Assembly (NCBI RefSeq): GCF_016902615.1
Contig: NZ_JACJMB010000007.1
Coordinates: 35,895 to 99,894, forward strand
DNA from: Collinsella tanakaei
GTDB lineage: Bacteria > Actinomycetota > Coriobacteriia > Coriobacteriales > Coriobacteriaceae
Length of the DNA: 64,000 nucleotides
Reading direction: 5' to 3'
Shown: piece by piece, positions 1 through 8,466 of the stretch
How positions within the stretch are numbered: the first letter of the stretch is position 1
Layout: the number at the start of each line of letters is the position of its first letter
Made by a program: the position numbers and the translations under genes
Notes under the pieces: generated by a model
What the model saw: only the letters and a program-made list of their open reading frames with translations
The model's database searches: none
What the model was told of the DNA's origin: nothing

Positions 1-1584
1 TTTCATTGTAGTAGATGGCGCTTCGAGTGCATGCTCACGCGGCAGATGAATCGTAAAAGTCGTACCCTTTCCAAGTTCCGACTCCACGGAGATAAACCCG
101 TGATGACGCTCGACGATCTGCTTCGTCACAGCGAGGCCGACACCCAGGCCACCCGCCTCGCGCGCGCGGCTCGCATCGGCGCGCCAGAAGCGGCCGAAGA
201 TGCGGGACAGGTCCTCCTTGGCGATACCGATACCCGTATCGGCCACCGAGATCAGCACGTTTTTACGGTCGAGCGCAACCGTGGCGACCACCCAGCCGCC
301 CTCGGGTGTGTAGCGCATGGCATTGGAGAGCAGGTTGATGATCGCCTGTGTGATCATGTCCGGATCGACCTCGATGGTGGCGCCGCGCCCGGCGGTCTCG
401 TCGGCAAAGCGCAGACGCAGGTCGCGCTGGACGAACAGCTGCTCCTGGGCGTTCACGACGTTGCGCGCGAGCGCCACGATGTCGACCTTCTCGAGGTTGA
501 GCGGCGCAGTGCGGTTCTCCATGCGCGACAGCTCGAGCATCTGCTGCACCAGGCGGGCCAGACGGCGCGTCTCGGAGGCGACGGTCTCGAGGTGCTCGGA
601 GTCGGTGGGGTAGACGCCGTCCTGCATGGCCTCGACCGTGGCGAGCATGGCCATCAGCGGGGTGCGCAGCTCGTGGGCCACATCGGAGGTCAGACGGCGC
701 TCGTGCTTGAGGTCCTTCTCGAGCGAAGTCGCCATCTCGTCGAACGTCTCGCCGAGTTGATCGATCTCGTCGTCGCCGCGCAGCTCGGTACGGGCGGACA
801 GGTCTCCGTCGCGAATCTGTTTGGCCGTGCTCGTGATGCGGCGGATGGGATTCGTGAGCATACGCGAGACGAGCAGGCCGATCAGCAGTGCGATGGCCAC
901 GGCGACGAACGCCGCGATGATCATGGCGTTGAACGTGCGGTCGCGAAACATCGTGTCCGCCTTGGTGAGCAGCACGTCGCTGCCCATGACCCACAGGTTC
1001 ACCTTGCCCACGATCCTGCCGTCGGAGGTGACGATCGGCTCGGTGACGGCCCCTTCGGAATCGATCGGCGCGGTGGACACCAGGCTGTGGGCCTGCTTCG
1101 ACCACTCCTTGTCCCCCTCATCCGACTCCTCCTGGGAGCCGGCGCTTTCCTTCAGGCGCTTGAGCTCGGCAGCCACCGGCGCTGCGGGCCAGGTGTCATC
1201 GTAGAGAATCGTCCCGTCGACATCCACCACCTGTAGACCGATATCGCTCGAAGAAATGGTCGAATCGGCGAGCGACGCCAAATCCGACAGGCTCCACGAA
1301 CCGCTCGACTCATACATGTTGGCAAGCTTCTGCGCCGTGAGCTGGGCAATCTCGGTCACATTCGAGCGCGTGTACTCGGAGAACACGCCGCTCCACACCA
1401 CCGAGACGACGCACACCATGATGAGCACCGTCATGAGGGAGGTCAGCGCGAACGAGAGCGCCATGCGCGTGCCGTAGCTCATGCGGCCTCGAGAATCGGA
1501 ACGAGGCGTGTTCCAGCTCGCGCGGGAACTCGCCTCGGAATCCTGCTTATTCTTCTGTTCGGTAACCAAACGTGCCGGAAGCAT
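1..1584 (-). CDS. Sensor histidine kinase, 3' end cut by window edge
   Basis: Membrane histidine kinase that would phosphorylate the response regulator encoded just upstream. My reverse-strand translation stays open from an ATG at 1584 to base 1 (528 codons), so the last few residues lie outside the window. In order: a cytoplasmic stub, a first membrane segment at about residues 45-65, an extracellular sensor region, a second membrane segment near 225-245, a HAMP linker, an H-box (SDVAHELRTP, near residue 300) and a GHKL ATPase domain with G1 DTGIGIAKED and a G2-type GLGVGLAV. The start overlaps the regulator stop as TAATG, which implies translational coupling. The sensed signal is not evident. 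Family assignment is secure; the architecture matches BaeS/MprB-type kinases. Confidence 0.93.
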   Translation of the reverse strand, partial: MLPARLVTEQKNKQDSEASSRASWNTPRSDSRGRMSYGTRMALSFALTSLMTVLIMVCVVSVVWSGVFSEYTRSNVTEIAQLTAQKLANMYESSGSWSLSDLASLADSTISSSDIGLQVVDVDGTILYDDTWPAAPVAAELKRLKESAGSQEESDEGDKEWSKQAHSLVSTAPIDSEGAVTEPIVTSDGRIVGKVNLWVMGSDVLLTKADTMFRDRTFNAMIIAAFVAVAIALLIGLLVSRMLTNPIRRITSTAKQIRDGDLSARTELRGDDEIDQLGETFDEMATSLEKDLKHERRLTSDVAHELRTPLMAMLATVEAMQDGVYPTDSEHLETVASETRRLARLVQQMLELSRMENRTAPLNLEKVDIVALARNVVNAQEQLFVQRDLRLRFADETAGRGATIEVDPDMITQAIINLLSNAMRYTPEGGWVVATVALDRKNVLISVADTGIGIAKEDLSRIFGRFWRADASRAREAGGLGVGLAVTKQIVERHHGFISVESELGKGTTFTIHLPREHALEAPSTTMK

Positions 1585-2312
1585 TACTTGCTGGTATCCT
1601 CATCCTTCTTGGGCTGCTGGGGCGCCTCGAAGCGATAGCCGACGCCGTGGACGGTGTAGAGCCACTTCGGCTTCTTGGGGTCGTCACCCAGCTTCGCGCG
1701 CAGGTTCTTGACGTGGCTGTCGATCGTGCGCTCATAGCCCTCGAAGTCGTAGCCGAGCACCTTCTCGACGAGCTCCATGCGGTTGTACACACGGCCCGGA
1801 TGGCGCGCCAGCGTGGTCAGCAGCTTGAACTCGGACGCCGTGAGATCGACCTCGCGGCCCTCAACCAAAATCTTATGGCCGGAGATATCGATGACCAGGT
1901 CGCCGAAGTCGAGCACCTCGACCTGCGGCTCGTCGGCGAGATGAGTGCGACGGAACAGCGCACGCACGCGTGCCACGAGCTCGCGCGGGCTGAACGGCTT
2001 GATCAGGTAGTCATCTGCACCGAGCTCGAGACCGATGATGCGGTCCTCGACCTCGCCCTTGGCCGTAAGCATGATGATAGGCACGTCGGAGGTGTCGCGG
2101 ATGGCGCGGCAGACGCGCTCGCCGGACAGCTTCGGCAGCATGAGGTCGAGCACGATCAGGTCGAACTGATGCTTCTCGAACTCCTCGACAGCGGACTGGC
2201 CATCGCCGACACCGACGACCCAATATCCCTCGCGCTCAAGGTAGGCGGCAACAGCGTCGCGGATTGCCTTCTCGTCTTCGACTAGCAGAATCTTCCTTGC
2301 ATCCGAAGCCAT
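1584..2312 (-). CDS. OmpR/PhoB-family response regulator
   Basis: Two-component response regulator of 242 residues. The receiver domain (about 1-120) has the acidic pair in VEDE, the phospho-acceptor Asp56 in IVLDLMLP and Lys105 in KPFSP. The C-terminal winged helix (about 140-230) has the Trans_reg_C hallmarks: TASEFKLL, then a segment ending HVKNLRAKLG and a VHGVGYRF hairpin. The ATG at 2312 is chosen because AAGGAGG lies about seven bases upstream; the upstream in-frame ATG has no comparable site. It is the first gene of an operon with the kinase. The closest functional type is PhoB/MprA, but no target can be read from the sequence. Confidence 0.95.
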   Translation of the reverse strand: MASDARKILLVEDEKAIRDAVAAYLEREGYWVVGVGDGQSAVEEFEKHQFDLIVLDLMLPKLSGERVCRAIRDTSDVPIIMLTAKGEVEDRIIGLELGADDYLIKPFSPRELVARVRALFRRTHLADEPQVEVLDFGDLVIDISGHKILVEGREVDLTASEFKLLTTLARHPGRVYNRMELVEKVLGYDFEGYERTIDSHVKNLRAKLGDDPKKPKWLYTVHGVGYRFEAPQQPKKDEDTSK

Positions 2313-2482
2313 GTTGCGGCCTCCTTTTCCTATCTGACTCGACATTCGCCCATTTTAGCGCACATTCGTGCGCCGTGCGCATCGAGGCGCCATACGGAAC
2401 GCGTCGCACCGCGGAGCGGCGTAGCTGTTGTACATTATTCCCAGGACGCAGATTGTCTTCCAGCAGAGTTCAGGGAGCAGCC

Positions 2483-3073
2483 ATGGCATTCCGGATTCGC
2501 GTCGCAACCGTCGATGACGCAGCACAGGTCGCCGCCATCTACGAACCGTACGTACGCGACACGTGCATCAGCTTCGAAACCGAGGTACCCGATGCCGCTG
2601 AGTTCGCCCGGCGCATCGCAGACACGCTCGCACGCTTCTCGTTTATCGTCGCCGAGGACACCGACACGGGAGCTATTGCCGGCTACGCGTACAACCACGC
2701 GTTTCGCTCGCGCCCCGCATACGATTGGGCATCCGAGATCTCGATCTATATCGCCGAACCCTACCAGGGCTGTGGCCTCGGGTCGGCGCTTCTGAGCACC
2801 CTCGAGGAGCTCATGCGCCTGCAGGGCATCCATATGGCCGAATCGTGCATCACCGAGGGAAATGAGGCATCGGTCGCGTTTCATGAGCGCCATGGGTACC
2901 GGCTGTGCGGCCGTCAGGAGTCCTGCGGCTTCAAGCTCGGTCGATGGCTTTCGGTCCTCTGGCTTGAAAAGCAGCTGCTTCCCTGCGACGAAGCGCCCGC
3001 CGCGCATCATGTTCCCACCGACTCCGAGGTGCAGGCGGTGCTCGAGCGCGCAAATACCGGGGTCGGCGTATAG
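2483..3073 (+). CDS. GNAT family N-acetyltransferase (PAT/MnaT-like)
   Basis: Predicted cytosolic acetyl-CoA-dependent N-acetyltransferase of 196 residues. The N-terminus (RIRVATVDDAAQVAAIYEPYV) and the following ISFETEVP segment match the phosphinothricin/methionine-sulfone acetyltransferase subfamily. The acetyl-CoA loop is YQGCGLGSALL at about residues 95-105, and NEASVAFHERHGY is the usual C-terminal strand-helix. The ATG follows CAGGGAG. The gene is divergent from the two-component operon and ends at a strong bidirectional terminator shared with the next gene. The substrate is unknown; small amino-acid analogues are typical for the family. Confidence 0.9.
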   Translation: MAFRIRVATVDDAAQVAAIYEPYVRDTCISFETEVPDAAEFARRIADTLARFSFIVAEDTDTGAIAGYAYNHAFRSRPAYDWASEISIYIAEPYQGCGLGSALLSTLEELMRLQGIHMAESCITEGNEASVAFHERHGYRLCGRQESCGFKLGRWLSVLWLEKQLLPCDEAPAAHHVPTDSEVQAVLERANTGVGV

Positions 3074-3074
3074 C

Positions 3075-3118
3075 ACGCGTGGCCGGCACCTCGAGTCGAA
3101 GCGGTGCCGGCCACGCGT
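3075..3118. terminator. Bidirectional terminator
   Basis: A perfect 16-bp stem (3075-3090 with 3103-3118) around a 12-base loop lies between the convergent acetyltransferase and the Tat lipoprotein gene. No long T-run follows on the plus strand, so it may rely on stem strength. Confidence 0.7.
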
Positions 3119-3144
3119 TGCCTTACTAATATATATGAGGTTCG

Positions 3145-4356
3145 CTACAGCGCGAAGACCCGCGCCGTCACGCTGTCGGGCATGCCCTGGTCGTTCTTCA
3201 CGGTCGCGTAGACCATGAACAGGTCGCAGGTTCCCTCGCTTGCCGGATAGTCGCCGTAGTCGAGCGAGCGGTCGGGGCACGCAATCATCCCGTAGGTCTG
3301 CGCGTCCGTATCGATCACGTAGTGCGACGAGCGGATCTTGACGATGTAGCGCGTCCCCTTGCCCGCCGGGCATGCAGCGGGCTCACGGCTGATGTACACA
3401 TACGGACCGCCCTCGCGACCGATAAAGGTGCCCATGTTGCCCAAGCTGCCGCTTCCGCTGTAGCTCGCCTCGATGGCGAACGCGAAGCTCGAGTTCATGT
3501 ACACGGCCTCGAAGGGGTGCACACCGGCGGGCAGCACCAGCTGGTCTATCTGCTTGTAGGTGCCGTCACCCACATTGAGCGCGGTCATGCCGTAGTAGGT
3601 TCCCTCGTCAGCACGCACGCGCGGCGTGATCGTCAGGATGCCGTCGGATACCCGGGGCTGCGTGGCGAAGCGCCCGGGAGACTCCCACACGTCGCGCGGA
3701 TCGTCGTCTCCCACCGCCCAGGCATAGCAATGGCTCGCCTCAGATGTGCGATCACCGGAAAGACTCGGCATCTTCTGCCAGAACACCGTCGAGCCCACCG
3801 CCGTGAACATCGGCGGGTCCCAATCGGCGCTACCGCTGTCCAGCTCGACCGGATCGCTCGTCAACGTTCCATCGGCAAAGCTCGACGCCAAAAGCACCCA
3901 GGTCAGCGTCGAGTACTCCACCTCCAACCACGCGAACACCCCGTTGCCGCACCGGACATCGTGAAAGTCGTAGGTCCTCCCCCGAACCGGTGAGGAGACG
4001 AGCGTGATGAGGTTGCCCGAGGTGAGCGACAGCACGCCGAGCGTATTGATGGAGGTGGCGGACTCCGGCGCCATCATAGCCGCCGACCACACGCCGTCGG
4101 TGTGATACAGAAGCGTTCCGAGCGGCAGGGTCCACGTGGCACTCAGCGTTGCGGCCGCATCGGCGCTGGCGTACTCGTCCAGCGCGTCGATGATCTGCGA
4201 ATCGTCATCGATTACCTGCGGCTCGCCGGTGTTGTCGTTCTCGTTGCCATCGTTGCAGCCGGCAAGCGAGACGGCAGCGGCCGTCGCAGCCGTCGCGGCT
4301 GCTCCGCCGATCAGAAACCGGCGCCGCGTCACGCCGTCTTTGCCGAACAGCTTCAT
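3145..4356 (-). CDS. Tat-exported lipoprotein with predicted beta-propeller body
   Basis: Secreted protein of 403 residues, function unknown. The N-terminus carries a twin-arginine signal (TRRRFLIGGAAA) ending in a lipobox LAGC, so it should be exported folded and lipid-anchored outside. The mature part is rich in short beta-strand blocks with Trp/Gly/Asp turns (for example NGVFAWLEVEYS and STVFWQKMPS), which suggests a beta-propeller; that is inference. The ATG at 4356 follows GAGGGCGATGTA and overlaps the stop of the upstream TSCPD gene as TAATG, so the two genes are translationally coupled. No catalytic motif is recognisable. Confidence 0.82.
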   Translation of the reverse strand: MKLFGKDGVTRRRFLIGGAAATAATAAAVSLAGCNDGNENDNTGEPQVIDDDSQIIDALDEYASADAAATLSATWTLPLGTLLYHTDGVWSAAMMAPESATSINTLGVLSLTSGNLITLVSSPVRGRTYDFHDVRCGNGVFAWLEVEYSTLTWVLLASSFADGTLTSDPVELDSGSADWDPPMFTAVGSTVFWQKMPSLSGDRTSEASHCYAWAVGDDDPRDVWESPGRFATQPRVSDGILTITPRVRADEGTYYGMTALNVGDGTYKQIDQLVLPAGVHPFEAVYMNSSFAFAIEASYSGSGSLGNMGTFIGREGGPYVYISREPAACPAGKGTRYIVKIRSSHYVIDTDAQTYGMIACPDRSLDYGDYPASEGTCDLFMVYATVKNDQGMPDSVTARVFAL

Positions 4357-4619
4357 TACATCGCCCTCGATGCAGCCTCGGTGAGGGCGCGCGTCAGCTG
4401 GTCTGCACACGACGTCTTGCGCGGACCGCAGGTGTTGCCCGCCAGAAGCTCAACGATGTGCTCGACCGGCTGGCCGGCAACGAGCTTGGAAACGGCCTTG
4501 AGGTTGCCGTTGCAGCCGCCCTCAAACGATACCGCCTCGATGGTCTTGCCGTCGTCGGTCAGGTCGACATGGATGGCGCGGGCGCAGACGCCACGCGGCT
4601 TGAAGTCAAGATGAATCAT
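4356..4619 (-). CDS. TSCPD domain protein (TIGR03905-like)
   Basis: Small protein of 87 residues that is essentially one TSCPD domain: conserved Cys in GVCARAI, the central FEGGCNGNLKA, and a C-terminal pair in NTCGPRKTSCADQL. The same fold occurs at the C-terminus of some ribonucleotide reductases, where the Cys residues bind metal. The stand-alone family has no established function. The start is set at the ATG with AGAGAGG just upstream rather than an upstream TTG. It is the first gene of a two-gene unit with the Tat lipoprotein; the functional link is unclear. Confidence 0.85.
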   Translation of the reverse strand: MIHLDFKPRGVCARAIHVDLTDDGKTIEAVSFEGGCNGNLKAVSKLVAGQPVEHIVELLAGNTCGPRKTSCADQLTRALTEAASRAM

Positions 4620-4696
4620 CGGTACCTCTCTCAAATCGTGACGCCATTATACGGGTCGTGCTGCCCTGATACCCAGCGGCACCCCAAATGACACAA

Positions 4697-4726
4697 ACGG
4701 GGCGACCCCTCACGGAGTCGCCCCGT
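4697..4726 (-). terminator. Terminator of the AOR operon
   Basis: A 10-bp stem (4697-4706 with 4717-4726) with a 10-base loop, followed on the minus strand by a T-rich stretch (TTTGTGTCATTT). It lies about 60 bases past the cytochrome stop codon. Confidence 0.75.
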
Positions 4727-4783
4727 CTTCATGCGCGCTGCATGTACGAGCGATGTCGATACCGCGCGCTTATCAGCGTGTGA

Positions 4784-5458
4784 CTACTCGGAAGCCTCGA
4801 ACAGCATCGGGGTAGTCCAGCCCTCGGGCACAGCGCCCGTCTTGCCGTCGCCCAGCTCCTGGACGACCCAGCCCTCGGGCACGCCGCCCTCGCCCTCCCA
4901 GGCACCGACCTGGTGGCAGCTCGCGCAGGTGAAGACGCTCTGGTCGTGCATCAGGTGGCAGGAGTTGCACTGCTGCACGCCGTGGTAATCGCTGTGCGGG
5001 TCGAAGCTCCAGTCGGCGGTGGAGGACTCGGTGGCGCCCGGCATCACGCCGGCCCCGGCGTGGCAGCCGCTCTGCAGGCAGAAGTCGTTGGAGAAGGCGA
5101 CCTTCTCGAACGGCTGCGGGTAGTCGCCGGACAGCTGCACCTGGACCTCGTGCACCATCTGGGGCAGCGTGGCCTCATGGCAGCCGAGGCACTGGTTGTT
5201 CGCGGCGGCGCGGTGCTTGTAGACCAGCGAATCCGTGTCGTTCACGAACGTGTCGTAGTACTTGCCCATCGTGCTGTGGCAGATGGTGTCGCAGCACTCA
5301 GGGGTGGCATGCCAAGCCCAGCCGGCAACACCGATGACCGTCACGACGACGACCAGGGCGATGACGATGGGAAGGCGCTTGCCCTTCCAGTTGATCTTCT
5401 TCTTCGGAGCCTTCTCGGTGGCGGTGGCCTCCGTGGTCTCCTTCTTCTCGTCAGCCAT
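4784..5458 (-). CDS. Membrane-anchored multihaem cytochrome c (NapC/NrfH-like)
   Basis: Electron-transfer protein of 224 residues. A charged N-terminus and one membrane helix (about 30-50) anchor it with the haem part outside the cell. Five haem-binding motifs are visible: CDTICH (56-61), CLGCH (90-94), CLQSGCH (127-133), CNSCH (164-168) and CASCH (178-182). Three are classical CXXCH; the first and third have longer spacing, as seen in some NrfH and octahaem families. It is the last gene of the operon, 23 bases after the tungstoenzyme, and probably exchanges electrons between that enzyme's Fe-S partner and the membrane quinone pool. No haem-lyase genes are in this window. Confidence 0.88.
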   Translation of the reverse strand: MADEKKETTEATATEKAPKKKINWKGKRLPIVIALVVVVTVIGVAGWAWHATPECCDTICHSTMGKYYDTFVNDTDSLVYKHRAAANNQCLGCHEATLPQMVHEVQVQLSGDYPQPFEKVAFSNDFCLQSGCHAGAGVMPGATESSTADWSFDPHSDYHGVQQCNSCHLMHDQSVFTCASCHQVGAWEGEGGVPEGWVVQELGDGKTGAVPEGWTTPMLFEASE

Positions 5459-5481
5459 TGTGTTCTCCTCTCGAGCTGCGC

Positions 5482-7725
5482 TTAGGCACTCAGCGCCGGG
5501 TTGTCACCGCAGTACTTCTCGAGCACGTGGTCGTACTTGCGCGTGCGCTCGTCGTACTTGGCGCCACCCTCGGTGAGCAGACCGAGCTCCTCGAGGTCGG
5601 CCTCCTGCTCGGTCAGGCCGAGGTCCTCCAGGCACTCCTTCGTCGGGCAGCCGAGCTCCTCGTCCCAACCGAAGCGCTTGTAGAGCATGGTAAGGGCCGT
5701 CTGCCAGTCCTCGCTCTCCATCTTGTCGGTGCCCTCGGTGAACGGCTCGATGTCCGGATCCTTGGTGAACGGCCACTCGGTGATGACGTCGTGGACGTTG
5801 CGGAAGTCGTTGCAGCCCATGTTGCCGTCAGCGTCGGTCATGCCGCGGGCGGTGTTGACGCGCTGGAGGGTCATGATGCGCTCGCCGGCCTTGTACAGGT
5901 CGTCGATGGTGACCTCCTGGCCGGTGACCGCGGTGTAGAACTGGGCCTCGAGGTCCAGGTCGCCACGGTAGCTGCGGTCCTTGTCCGGAGCCATGGCCAT
6001 CGGCCACACCCAGTTGCACAGCGTCAGCGAGTCATGCAGGACGTCGGTGACGATGCACCACCACGCGAACTCGGCCTTCGCCTCGTTCATCGGGGTGTAG
6101 TTCTTGTCGGGGTCGACCGCGTCCTCGCTGCCCCACATCTCCGCGGCCATCTCCTTCTTGAGGTCGATGGGCAGGCCGCAGCCCTGGAAGTTGACGGCGG
6201 AGTGGATCATGTCGTCACGGTTGAAGACCATGTTGTACAGGCCGCCGACCTGGGCGAAGCACTCGATGGCGTGATGGACCGGCCAGCCGCGGTAGTTGAT
6301 CAGGCAGGAACGGGTGTCGTCGAACCACTTGGCGTCGTTCCACTTCTCCGTCCAGACAAGCGGGCCGTGCCCGAGCCAGGCGATGGGCTTGTTCTCGGTG
6401 TCGTTGGACGCGATGTCGGAGAGGATCTTGATGAACGGCGTGGGGTCGCCGGCCATGATCTGGTCGAAGCCGTACTCGGCGAACTGGTCGCCGAGCTCGC
6501 GCTCGAGGATGCCGTCCACATAGGTGTGGGCGATATCGCGGTAGAGCTGGGCATAGTTGCACCACAGGCCCAGATCGTCAACGACAGCCTGGATGAGCAG
6601 GTTGTACAGGATGGACTGCTCGGTGAGCGTGCCTTCCTCGGTCGTGGTGCCGGGGACCTTCATCATGCTCTGCATGTAGCTGGAGAACGGGAAGTTCGGC
6701 ACGCAGGTGTTGCCCATGGACTCGTAGCCGGTCATCTCGAGGATCTGCGGCTGCTTCACCTGGGCGTAGCAGCGCACGGGGCAGCCGTGGCAGCCGGCCA
6801 TCTTGACGGTGTACTTCTCAGCCTCGGGTCCGAGGTCCTTCGTGGACTTCATGCAGCGATAGCCCATGGTGTTGGGCTCATGCGGCTTCGGCTCGCCGGT
6901 CTCGATGGGACCGCCCTCGGCGGCAGCCCAGTACAGACCCTTGCGGGCCGTCCAGCGGGAGCCCTTGTCGTAGTACTCGGCCCAGGACTGCTGGGTGGAG
7001 GGCACGACATGGTTGTTGTTGGAGCCGATGACCTGGTCGATCATGTAGTCGGACAGGTCGGCGACCATCTGCGGGTCGGCGACGTTGACGCCCTTGGTGC
7101 CGCGCACGACGACCGCCTTGACGTTCTTGGAACCGAGCACCGCGCCCAGGCCGGCACCCGCGGAGTGGCTGCGGGTGTTGATGACGCAGGCGTACGGAAG
7201 CAGGTTCTCGCCCGCCGGGCCGATGGCGGCCACGCAGACGTCGACGCCGTGCTTCTTGCACAGGGCCTCGTTGGTCTCACGGGTGCCCTTGCCCCACAGG
7301 GCGGAGGCGTCCTCGATCGAGATCTTGTCGTCATCGATGTAGATGTAGACCGGCTTGTCGGCCTTGCCCTCGATGATCAGGCCGTCATGGCCGGAGTACT
7401 TGAGCTTGGCGCCCAGCTGACCGCCGCAGTGGCAGTCGACGACCAGGTGGTCGGTCGTGAAGGTCGACAGGGTGGCCCAGGTGGAGCGGCCGGCCAGCGG
7501 CACGCCGGAACCGGTCAGAGGACCGACGCAGAGAACGGCCTTGTTCTCCTCGTCCATCCAGTCGACGCCGGCGGGCACCTCGTCGTACATGATCTTGTTG
7601 GCGAAGCCCATGCCACCGATATAGTCCTTCTGCATCGCCTCATCGGACTCTTCGGTGATCTCGCCAGTCGAAAGGTTGACACGGGCGATCCAGCCCATCC
7701 AACCGTAAGAGACGTTATCAGCCAT
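5482..7725 (-). CDS. Aldehyde:ferredoxin oxidoreductase family tungstoenzyme
   Basis: Large enzyme of 747 residues. The N-terminal AOR domain (GGMGFANKIMYDEV, then VGPLTGSGVPLAGRS) forms the family's tungsto-bispterin site. The [4Fe-4S] ligands are CHGCPVRC at about residue 310 plus a distal Cys near 570 (TLCNWVWP). Known members interconvert aldehydes and carboxylic acids, but this is longer than archaeal AOR (about 605 residues) and lies with an Fe-S subunit, as in YdhV/WOR5-type systems, so the substrate cannot be named. It has no signal peptide although both operon partners carry export or membrane signals. ATG start with AGAGGGAG upstream; 18 bases separate it from the preceding gene. 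Confidence 0.92.
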   Translation of the reverse strand: MADNVSYGWMGWIARVNLSTGEITEESDEAMQKDYIGGMGFANKIMYDEVPAGVDWMDEENKAVLCVGPLTGSGVPLAGRSTWATLSTFTTDHLVVDCHCGGQLGAKLKYSGHDGLIIEGKADKPVYIYIDDDKISIEDASALWGKGTRETNEALCKKHGVDVCVAAIGPAGENLLPYACVINTRSHSAGAGLGAVLGSKNVKAVVVRGTKGVNVADPQMVADLSDYMIDQVIGSNNNHVVPSTQQSWAEYYDKGSRWTARKGLYWAAAEGGPIETGEPKPHEPNTMGYRCMKSTKDLGPEAEKYTVKMAGCHGCPVRCYAQVKQPQILEMTGYESMGNTCVPNFPFSSYMQSMMKVPGTTTEEGTLTEQSILYNLLIQAVVDDLGLWCNYAQLYRDIAHTYVDGILERELGDQFAEYGFDQIMAGDPTPFIKILSDIASNDTENKPIAWLGHGPLVWTEKWNDAKWFDDTRSCLINYRGWPVHHAIECFAQVGGLYNMVFNRDDMIHSAVNFQGCGLPIDLKKEMAAEMWGSEDAVDPDKNYTPMNEAKAEFAWWCIVTDVLHDSLTLCNWVWPMAMAPDKDRSYRGDLDLEAQFYTAVTGQEVTIDDLYKAGERIMTLQRVNTARGMTDADGNMGCNDFRNVHDVITEWPFTKDPDIEPFTEGTDKMESEDWQTALTMLYKRFGWDEELGCPTKECLEDLGLTEQEADLEELGLLTEGGAKYDERTRKYDHVLEKYCGDNPALSA

Positions 7726-7743
7726 TGCGTTTCTCCCTCTACG

Positions 7744-8466
7744 TTACGCGATCTTGCCGCCGGCGACGAAGTCCTGCTCCTCGCTGACGAGCGGCAGCGG
7801 ATTCTCCTGACGGGTTGGGCCGGAAGCGTGGTTGACGTCCTCCCACTCGACAAGCTCCAGGGCGCCGTTCGGGCACTGCTCGGCGCAGCGACCGCAGGCG
7901 ATGCACTTGGAAGACTTGCCGGTCACGGTGTTCACCGTGGGCATGTGCCACGGGCAGGCGGCAACACAGGTGCCGCAGCCGACGCACTTCTCGGGATCGA
8001 CCTCACGCACGCCGTTGTCGTTCGTGACGATGGCGCCGTGCGGGCAGGCGGTCTGGCACAGGGCGGTGGTGCACATGTGGCAGGTGCGGACATTCCACTC
8101 CATGGAGTAGTAGATGCCGTCGCCACTGCCGAGCTCGCTACCGTAGAAGTAGCCGTCGTTCACGTGGATGCGGGCAGCCGCCGGCTGCGCCACACCGTCG
8201 TTCAGAAGGGTGCAGCTCATCTCGCAGCGCTGGCAACCGGTGCACTTGGAGCGGTTCACCTTCAGCACGTGAGACGGGGTCGCATAGTAGTCGATCTTGC
8301 CCTTCGAACTCGTCGGAGCCGCTGCAGCGGAGTCGGGGAGCAGCCCCAGCGCCACCATGCTGGCCACGAACGCGCTCGATACCTTCACGAACCCGCGACG
8401 GGTGAAGAAGGAGTCGAGACGGTCCGCGCCGGAGCCCACATGCTCCAAAGCGGTGTTCTCTTTCAT
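7744..8466 (-). CDS. Tat-exported ferredoxin-like protein with four [4Fe-4S] clusters
   Basis: Electron-transfer subunit of 240 residues. A Tat signal (TRRGFVKVSSAF) with a hydrophobic stretch and an AAAA cleavage region predicts export in folded form. The body has four Cys-rich sets typical of DMSO-reductase-type Fe-S subunits: CTGCQRCEMSC, CHMCTTALCQTACP, CVGCGTCVAACP and CIACGRCAEQCP. It is the first gene of the three-gene operon and should pass electrons between the AOR-family enzyme and the multihaem cytochrome. The ATG at 8466 is preferred because AAGGGGGG sits directly upstream; a longer reading would bury the Tat motif. Confidence 0.9.
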   Translation of the reverse strand: MKENTALEHVGSGADRLDSFFTRRGFVKVSSAFVASMVALGLLPDSAAAAPTSSKGKIDYYATPSHVLKVNRSKCTGCQRCEMSCTLLNDGVAQPAAARIHVNDGYFYGSELGSGDGIYYSMEWNVRTCHMCTTALCQTACPHGAIVTNDNGVREVDPEKCVGCGTCVAACPWHMPTVNTVTGKSSKCIACGRCAEQCPNGALELVEWEDVNHASGPTRQENPLPLVSEEQDFVAGGKIA

